Shown here in pieces: positions 58,231 through 64,000 of a stretch of DNA of 64,000 bases. Position numbers and translations under genes: made by a program. The notes beneath the pieces were generated by a model. It was not told the DNA's origin, did no database searches, and worked only from the letters and a program-made list of their open reading frames with translations. Origin of the DNA: Cysteiniphilum marinum (GTDB taxonomy: Bacteria > Pseudomonadota > Gammaproteobacteria > Francisellales > Francisellaceae). Within the stretch, counting starts at the first letter, position 1; each line of letters opens with the position of its first letter. The DNA is taken from contig NZ_JACYVZ010000004.1 in the NCBI RefSeq assembly GCF_014857925.1, positions 62,001 through 126,000 of the forward strand, read 5' to 3'.

Positions 58231-58746
58231 GGACAAAAAATCGCACGAAAAATTATTTTTGTTGCCATGCTACCGGCATCAACTATGTCTTATGTTGTTG
58301 CAAATATATTTTTAAACGGCCACTATATTGGTATCAGCTCTTTGCTCTCATTTAACCCTTTTGTCGTTAGAATTGTACTTGCAAGTTTTGCTGCTTTCGT
58401 TATTGGGCAATTGATGGACATCCTGATATTCAATCAATTAAGGCAATCAAAAAAATGGTGGTCAGCATCTTTACTATCTACAGCACTGGGTGTATTTATC
58501 GATAGTATGGTGTTTTTTAGTATCGCTTTTCACCACTCTAGCAACCCATTTATGGCACAACATTGGATAGAGATTGCACTTATTGATACCGCATTCAAGT
58601 TTGGCCTGAATGTCATATTGATGTTACCACTTTATCGAATTTGCCTCATTCTAATATCACCCTATAAATTTAAAAAGTTATCGCTATCTAAATTTAAAAA
58701 ATTGCTGCAAAATGCAAGGCTTTACTGCCTGAAATTCGATTTGTAA
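58231..58746 (+). pseudogene. 5'-truncated queuosine-precursor transporter (YhhQ family)
   Basis: The frame from 58231 reads GQKIARKIIFVAMLPAST and continues through VVRIVLASFAAFVIGQLMDI, RQSKKWWSASLLSTALG and MAQHWIEIALIDTAFKFG, all aligning with the C-terminal two thirds of E. coli YhhQ (221 residues). The first 70 to 80 residues are missing and replaced by the repeat at 58151. An internal ATG at 58267 could give a 159-residue remnant but not a complete transporter. Confidence 0.75.
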
Positions 58747-58757
58747 AGTTACTGTTA

Positions 58758-60299
58758 TTAGACCGAAGGCCCGCCCAACAACGCAATATATTTTTGTTTA
58801 TACGCTTGACTAATCTCATGAAATTCCTCTGTTTTATGCTCAAAAGGCGTAAAGTATCTATTGTTATACTCATAAGTTTTAATTTGTAATTTCCTTATGT
58901 TACTTTCTATCTGATTATATGTACTAGCATCTGCTATTTTTAATTCTCTTTCCCATCTTATCCTGTCTGCAAAAGACCCATCAGCGACTCCCATGCAATG
59001 CTCAAGTTTTTGTTTTACAAAGTAAACGGATTTTGCTTGATCATCAATAATTTTTTCTAATTTAGACTTCAATGCTTCTAATTGGTGTTGCCAATGTTTA
59101 TTGACTAGACTATCAAACTTATATTTCCTATATTTTTTCACACCTTTATACACTCCAAATGATACGACAGCAAGTAGAAAAACACTTCCTAAGACAATGC
59201 CAGTAATCTCACCTGCTGACAGTCCGTTTTTTTCTTTCTTTGCTTTAGAAATTTTTTGAACTAAATCTGCGCCCATTTCGATTTCACCAATGACAGGCAT
59301 AAATGAGCCTACAAATTGCAATATGCCATACAAATGCATTGCGCTATGCCCACTCGGATCAATCTTATTCACCGGATCAGAATCAGCATAACTATAGTGA
59401 TTCCAGACATCATAGCTATCACGAGATAAAAATCTAGCACTGGCTGGATCATAGTCACGTGCTTTTAAGTAAACGATGTTACTGTCTACATCTTGATACT
59501 CACCCTTGTAAGTGAAGTTATTCGCTGCATTGGTATTTAAGCTATTGCTATTATTAGCGCTATTGTCCTGATTGCTATTCTCTAGATGGGCGAACTTAAA
59601 AGCTTGGGCAAGATAGCTATCACCTAAGGATTTTGGATTACCATAGGCATCATAATGCTGATTGCCCATCACCTCTAAACCACCTGATTTTAATACACCA
59701 TTGCCAACAGAGCGCGCTAACATCATGACCGTATCAGCATTTTGATGAACATAATAACTGTCTTGATTGTTTTGGGTATTATACTCAGCAACGGTTGCCA
59801 TATCTTTGCCGACACCTGAGAGAAAAAAGCTGTGCTTAATTTTCTGGGTTGCTGTGACATTCTCTGTCGCTAACACGTGACCCGATTGATCATAATAAAA
59901 TCTGATATGTTCACCATTCTTAATAATGCGATCTGAACGTAAACCATTAGGGTAATACTGGTAGTTTATTGTTTTACCATTCTTTAACTTCACTTGAACC
60001 AATTGATCTTGACCATTAAATGTATATTCTTTGCCATCGGCAGCTGTGATTAAATCACCATCTTGACTGTATGTTTGCTCACGCGCCGACCAATCATGTG
60101 GATTCTGGACACTCGTTAGTTGATCTAAATCGTTATAACAGTATGTGGTGGTTGCACTATCTGTATTATTAATGCTATTAATAATCGCCGTTGGATGATG
60201 ACTTGAAACAATAGGCAAAGATGCCGCTAATGCCACATTTTGCCATGTATTTGTGATCAATAACAAACTTATCAGTAGTTGCACAACCGTCTTTTTCAT
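58758..60299 (-). CDS. Short secreted RHS-type protein, rhs6
   Basis: 513 residues. Residues 1-318 are almost the same as rhs1 (same signal peptide, TWQNVALAASLPIVSSHHPT). After DPSGH the first 65 or so residues match rhs5 (SAMHLYGILQFVGSFMPVIG), then a basic helix GVKKYRKYKFDSLVNKHWQH and a unique coiled domain. Separated from the other five by about 7 kb of accessory genes but in the same orientation, and converging with the yhhQ remnant. Confidence 0.85.
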   Translation of the reverse strand: MKKTVVQLLISLLLITNTWQNVALAASLPIVSSHHPTAIINSINNTDSATTTYCYNDLDQLTSVQNPHDWSAREQTYSQDGDLITAADGKEYTFNGQDQLVQVKLKNGKTINYQYYPNGLRSDRIIKNGEHIRFYYDQSGHVLATENVTATQKIKHSFFLSGVGKDMATVAEYNTQNNQDSYYVHQNADTVMMLARSVGNGVLKSGGLEVMGNQHYDAYGNPKSLGDSYLAQAFKFAHLENSNQDNSANNSNSLNTNAANNFTYKGEYQDVDSNIVYLKARDYDPASARFLSRDSYDVWNHYSYADSDPVNKIDPSGHSAMHLYGILQFVGSFMPVIGEIEMGADLVQKISKAKKEKNGLSAGEITGIVLGSVFLLAVVSFGVYKGVKKYRKYKFDSLVNKHWQHQLEALKSKLEKIIDDQAKSVYFVKQKLEHCMGVADGSFADRIRWERELKIADASTYNQIESNIRKLQIKTYEYNNRYFTPFEHKTEEFHEISQAYKQKYIALLGGPSV

Positions 60300-60347
60300 A
60301 ACTTCCCCATAAAATAACAGCGCAAAGAATGTATAAATATTGACGCT

Positions 60348-60395
60348 GTAGATGTAGATGTAGATGTAGATGTAGATGTAGATGTAGATGTAGAT
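60348..60395. repeat. GTAGAT hexanucleotide tract, 8 perfect units
   Basis: Forty-eight bases of uninterrupted GTAGAT lie just downstream of the rhs6 -10 hexamer, in the start of the leader. Other rhs leaders have 4 (44595-44618, imperfect), 2 (46398-46409), 3 (49820-49837, one variant) and 3 (51739-51756) units at the same place. Confidence 0.9.
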
Positions 60396-60398
60396 AAA

Positions 60399-60442
60399 AT
60401 TATACTATTGGCTAAAGTCAGGCACTATCCGTGTGCGTACGG
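60399..60442 (-). promoter_or_regulatory. Promoter of rhs6 with operator
   Basis: CCGTGTGCGTACGG at 60429-60442 (one mismatch in an arm), -10 TATAAT at 60404-60399, spacing 24 bp. The spacer ttggctaaagtcagg is conserved with the other rhs promoters, but the sequence beyond the operator is not. Confidence 0.7.
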
Positions 60443-60566
60443 ATAGCTATGGCAGCTCAAATCAATATAATTTACCAACATTCTCAAGTCATTAAATAAC
60501 ATGCTAAATACTCGAATAATAATCTGTCTAAGTGTTTTATAAATGGGCAAAATCGAGTATAGCAAA

Positions 60567-61055
60567 TTATTCTAAAGTCGTATCTTTTAACACATTATCC
60601 GTCTGTGCCTGACGATATTGTTTAATTGCCTCATTATACTCACGATGCTCAGCAGCCAACATGCTGCATGCAAACAAAGCGGCATTGACAGCACCCGCGC
60701 GACCAATAGCAAATGTCGCCACGGGGATGCCTGCTGGCATTTGCACAATAGATAATAATGAATCTTGTCCTGATAAAGCTTTCGATTGCACCGGCACACC
60801 AAGCACTGGGATATGTGTTTTCGCCGCAAGCATGCCTGGTAGATGTGCCGCTCCTCCGGCACCTGCAATAATTGCTTTTAGTCCTTTTTGCTCGGCTGTT
60901 TGCGCATAGCTAAATAATAAATCAGGTGTGCGATGCGCTGAAACAACTTGTACCTCATAAGGAATACCCAATTGCTTTAAGGTCTCTGTGGTATTTTGCA
61001 TTGTCTCCCAATCAGACTTTGAACCCATAACAACACCAACTAATGGTTTACTCAT
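60567..61055 (-). CDS. purE: N5-carboxyaminoimidazole ribonucleotide mutase
   Basis: Purine synthesis enzyme; 162 residues from the ATG at 61055 (the frame reaches 61109 inside the upstream gene). Motifs [19 protein letters not shown] and [18 protein letters not shown] are intact, as in class I PurE. It starts 5 bp after the stop of the GDPD-CinA gene. purK is not adjacent in the window. Confidence 0.95.
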   Translation of the reverse strand: MSKPLVGVVMGSKSDWETMQNTTETLKQLGIPYEVQVVSAHRTPDLLFSYAQTAEQKGLKAIIAGAGGAAHLPGMLAAKTHIPVLGVPVQSKALSGQDSLLSIVQMPAGIPVATFAIGRAGAVNAALFACSMLAAEHREYNEAIKQYRQAQTDNVLKDTTLE

Positions 61056-61060
61056 TCTCT

Positions 61061-62935
61061 CTAGCCCCCCTCTTTTTGAATAACATGTAAGACTTGCGCA
61101 CAAATCCACTCGTATATAAATTGAAAACTATGCTTACCTTTATTGCTAAAACGCACATGATGCTCTTGTTCAAAGCTTCTATTTTTAATGTGATCATTTG
61201 CCTTAATCACTAATGACAGATCATCAACCAATTGTGAGCTTTTGCTCCAAAACCCAAGCATGCCATTGGTTTGCAACTGAACACTTAACTTTGGCTTAGC
61301 TTCAGTGACTGGCATCAATTGTGCTAAATGACTATATACATAACCTTTGGTGACATCCTTTTGCATGCTGAGGCTCACCTCACCTGTTTTAAGATATGTC
61401 TTGAGCACTTCACTGGCATGTTGCTTAGTCGTTGTTGCTAAAAATGGCTCAACTACTTTGGTAATCTCATGAGCAAGTAACGATACATCCTGCGCAGTTG
61501 TGACATGCAGCTTAACTTCAAGATATGGATATGCCGCACGATAACCAAGCTCTAGCTGATATTCAGCAGCCAACGGGCTTAACATCTTGGCAATATGCGC
61601 TTCTGAAGCACCCAATAATTGCCATTGATAGCGTACCGGTGTGTTGTGTAGCTGCAAATGAAGCAGTCTAGGTAAAACCTCTTGATCAAACATTGGCAAA
61701 CATTCATGTGGCGGCCCTGGTAGCATAAATAAATGCTTATTATCGACAGTAACATAGCAACCATCCGCTGTACCTTGCGCATTAACAAGCACCTCAGCAC
61801 CTTCGGGGAAATACGCCTGTTTCTTGTTATTCTCAGGCACAGTTGCAAAGCGACTAGAAATACGCGTGAAAATTCGCTGCCAAGAATCTTCATTAAACAC
61901 TAAAGGCTTATTAAAAACTTCGGCAATCGCCTCGCAGGTCTTATCATCTTCGGTGGGCCCCAAACCACCCACTGTAATAACAACATCATGCTCTTGTAGT
62001 AAAAATCGAAGACTTGTTTTGAGCTTCTCTTTAGCATCAAAACTAGCTAGATGTAACCCCGGCTGAAAGCCGTGTTCATATAGCTTTTCAGCCAGCTTAG
62101 GGGTATTGGTATTAATGACATCGCCCGTTGTGATTTCATCCCCTGTTGCTAAAAAGCCAATGCGCTTTGGCTCAGATTGCAATACAGTCATACTATCGAT
62201 AAATACACTATCAGCACCCTCGTTAAGCAATTTATGAATCTCTTCATCTGGCAATGAGCCAATCGAATAAACTAGCACGGTGTGAAAAGCTTCTTTTAAT
62301 TGCGCAATACGCTCACGATTAAGTACCGCACTATTAATACCTAGAGCGATACAGCCCCACTGATCAAACTTCTTCTTTGTTTCAGTAAAAATGCTATGCT
62401 CTTCACGCTGCCAATCTTTAACTTCAATCAAAAATTCACATGCCAGTTTTGTTTTACTTTCAGCCAATTGCGCTAAGATGTACTCTGAAAAGCTCGATAA
62501 CAGAATGCGTGAATGCAATTGTGGGTAACGCTCAACAAGACCCAATAAGTGCTTAACCAAGCACACTTCATAATCAGTATCAAACTCAGCTTTGACCTTA
62601 ATCTCAATATTGGTATATAGATCCGGTTTAGTTGCCATCCAAGCTAAATACTCATCCATCGTTGGAATCTTGGCACGCACCTCTGGGAAGCGATCATTTA
62701 ATACATGAAGCTTACTAATATCAGTCCAAGCTTGACTGGTTAGATCAACATCTAATCCTGTAAGCTTCTTCGCATTATTATCATGAAAGATAAAAAGCAC
62801 ATTATCAGCACTTAACTGCACATCTATCTCAATCCAGCGCGCACCCGCCTCATAGGCCTTTTTAAATGCCAACATCGTATTTTCAGGCGCGATGTTATTC
62901 GCCCCTCTATGGGCAATAAATTTACTTATCTTCAT
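61061..62935 (-). CDS. Fusion: glycerophosphodiester phosphodiesterase plus CinA/MoCF domain
   Basis: 624 residues from the ATG at 62935, 14 bp inside the rmuC end. Residues 1-240 are a GDPD domain: [19 protein letters not shown] and [20 protein letters not shown] contain the catalytic His, Glu/Asp and His. From about 250 the CinA N-terminal type begins: [32 protein letters not shown] and [15 protein letters not shown]. The amidohydrolase part of full CinA is not evident. GDPD releases glycerol phosphate; CinA-type domains act in NAD or nicotinamide-nucleotide recycling. The combination is unusual. Confidence 0.88.
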   Translation of the reverse strand: MKISKFIAHRGANNIAPENTMLAFKKAYEAGARWIEIDVQLSADNVLFIFHDNNAKKLTGLDVDLTSQAWTDISKLHVLNDRFPEVRAKIPTMDEYLAWMATKPDLYTNIEIKVKAEFDTDYEVCLVKHLLGLVERYPQLHSRILLSSFSEYILAQLAESKTKLACEFLIEVKDWQREEHSIFTETKKKFDQWGCIALGINSAVLNRERIAQLKEAFHTVLVYSIGSLPDEEIHKLLNEGADSVFIDSMTVLQSEPKRIGFLATGDEITTGDVINTNTPKLAEKLYEHGFQPGLHLASFDAKEKLKTSLRFLLQEHDVVITVGGLGPTEDDKTCEAIAEVFNKPLVFNEDSWQRIFTRISSRFATVPENNKKQAYFPEGAEVLVNAQGTADGCYVTVDNKHLFMLPGPPHECLPMFDQEVLPRLLHLQLHNTPVRYQWQLLGASEAHIAKMLSPLAAEYQLELGYRAAYPYLEVKLHVTTAQDVSLLAHEITKVVEPFLATTTKQHASEVLKTYLKTGEVSLSMQKDVTKGYVYSHLAQLMPVTEAKPKLSVQLQTNGMLGFWSKSSQLVDDLSLVIKANDHIKNRSFEQEHHVRFSNKGKHSFQFIYEWICAQVLHVIQKEGG

Positions 62936-64000
62936 GTTGTGACAACTCCAGTTCTGATTGCTCAACAATGTCTTTTGGTAACGACTTTTTCATATGTACC
63001 CCCATATTTTCGAGTTGCACGGCTTGGGAGATTAAGTTTCCTCTACCTTTAGTTAGCTTGTTCAGCGCACCATCATAAGTCTCTTTGGTTCTATCTAACT
63101 GCTTACCAAGTGTCTCAACATCTTCAACAAAACCACGAAACTTATCAAGCATTTTGGTTGCGCGATCGGTGATGTCACTGGCGTTTTTATTTAAGCTTTC
63201 ATATTTCCATGTGTTACGAATGGTACCTAATGTTGCCAATAAAGTCGTTGGTGTTACGATAATAATGCGCTTTTTAAAGGCTTCTTGAAACAAGCTATCA
63301 TCATGCTGGAATGCCACTACAAAAGCTGCTTCAATTGGCATAAACATCAAAATAAAATCCAATGAATTAACCTGCGATAAACGCTCGTAGTTTTTAGATG
63401 ACAACAATGCAATATGCTGACGAATCGCGTCAATATGCTTCTTAAGATATTCTTGTTTTGAGCTATCACTATCAGCGCGCGTATAGGCATCATAACTTAC
63501 CAAAGAAACCTTGGCATCGATAATGACGTCTTTGCCATCAGGCAAGTGAACAATCGCATCAGGGCGCATAACCTTGGTATTGTCTTCATCATCACTTGCT
63601 TTAAAGCTTGTCTGCACATCATACTCATGACCTTTGCGTAGACCTGATGATTCAAGCACACGCTCAAGCACCACTTCACCCCAATCGCCTTGCAGTTTCT
63701 TATCACCTTTAAGCGCTTTGGTCAGATTTTTCGCCTCTTTGTTCATCTCTTGATTTAATTCAAACAGCTTATTGACTTCTTTTTGCAATGAGGCTCGTTC
63801 TTTGGCTTCATGCACATAGACATCATCAACTTTCTTCTTAAACTCATTAATATCATTTTTAAACGGCTGCAATACTTCTGCCAAATTCACTTTATTCTGA
63901 TTGGCAAACTTCTCGCCCTTTTCTTCAAAAATGCGATTTGCCAAATTCTCGAACTGCTCGGTCAGACTCTTTTTGGCATTCTCTAGTAGTGCAATTTTTT
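62922..64000 (-). CDS. rmuC: RmuC-family DNA recombination protein, 5' end beyond window
   Basis: The open frame runs to the right edge; its outermost residues (KIALLENAKKSLTEQFENLA) match the family, so the TTG-initiated frame at 63944 is not the true start. A coiled coil (KERASLQKEVNKLFELNQEM) precedes the nuclease-like RmuC domain with LQGDWGEVVLERVLESSGLR, VRPDAIVHLPDGK-type and DVIIDAKVSLVSYDAY motifs. Known to limit inversion events; mechanism unclear. Confidence 0.93.
   Translation of the reverse strand, partial: KIALLENAKKSLTEQFENLANRIFEEKGEKFANQNKVNLAEVLQPFKNDINEFKKKVDDVYVHEAKERASLQKEVNKLFELNQEMNKEAKNLTKALKGDKKLQGDWGEVVLERVLESSGLRKGHEYDVQTSFKASDDEDNTKVMRPDAIVHLPDGKDVIIDAKVSLVSYDAYTRADSDSSKQEYLKKHIDAIRQHIALLSSKNYERLSQVNSLDFILMFMPIEAAFVVAFQHDDSLFQEAFKKRIIIVTPTTLLATLGTIRNTWKYESLNKNASDITDRATKMLDKFRGFVEDVETLGKQLDRTKETYDGALNKLTKGRGNLISQAVQLENMGVHMKKSLPKDIVEQSELELSQHEDK

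Noticed and set aside
42881-60299. Classical type VI secretion Rhs effectors
   Set aside because: The proteins have Sec signal peptides, a core of only about 318 residues, no PAAR or VgrG domain, and no immunity genes nearby.
60348-60395. CRISPR-like repeat array
   Set aside because: The repeat unit is six bases with no spacers; it is a simple tandem tract.

Overview
The window looks like a low-GC gammaproteobacterial chromosome. The housekeeping genes are gammaproteobacterial in type: proS, kdsD, uvrB, glnD, fabI, ispF-zapG-truD, a bifunctional spoT, csrA, nusB, rsmG, ilvY/ilvC, purE and rmuC. AT-rich codon use and several gene styles (short LysM proteins, a GDPD-CinA fusion, an ArnT/FlmK-like transferase) suggest a Francisella-related or Fastidiosibacter/Cysteiniphilum-like lineage. 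That placement is inference from gene style only. No rRNA, tRNA or CRISPR array was recognised.

Layout. 1-22200 is mostly core: translation, LPS precursor, repair and nitrogen-sensing genes, FabI, a LOG protein, a PIN/antitoxin pair, the rhodanese-ispF-zapG-truD-FAD oxidoreductase run, spoT, csrA, and a LysM lipoprotein/TolC/HlyD/MacB-type export operon. 22300-31500 is accessory: a Fic protein, an atypical SDR, a permuted papain-like protein, OMP/LysM envelope proteins, and an island with an SAHH-like protein, an unknown protein and a methyltransferase. 31700-42850 returns to core functions: Tim44-like protein, M32 peptidase, ArnT-like transferase, NusB, a GGDEF-EAL protein, YeiH, RsmG, and divergent ilvY/ilvC.

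42880-60450 is the striking part. Six short secreted RHS-type proteins (rhs1 to rhs6), all on the minus strand, share an almost identical part of about 318 residues ending in DPSGH. Each then switches to a different, usually membrane-helix-containing, C-terminal region. Between rhs5 and rhs6 lie a four-gene operon of small secreted proteins, a run of three very small peptide genes (two of them absent from ordinary ORF calls), a secreted AroQ-type chorismate mutase with an MHS-family transporter, another small secreted protein, and a truncated queuosine-precursor transporter gene.

An unusual regulatory signature ties these genes together. A 14-bp palindrome, consensus CCGTA-N4-TACGG, lies exactly 23 or 24 bp upstream of a good -10 hexamer in seven promoters: rhs1, rhs2, rhs4, rhs6, the secreted operon, the small-peptide run and the 57.5-58.0 kb secreted protein. 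rhs5 carries a decayed copy. This puts the palindrome centre at about -43, the place where LuxR-type and other class II activators bind. The rhs leaders also carry a GTAGAT hexanucleotide tract of 2 to 8 units just downstream of the predicted start of transcription. I read this as a coordinately switched regulon of polymorphic surface or secreted proteins and peptides. No candidate regulator gene is in the window.

60560-64000 is core again: PurE, a GDPD-CinA fusion, and RmuC, which runs off the right edge.
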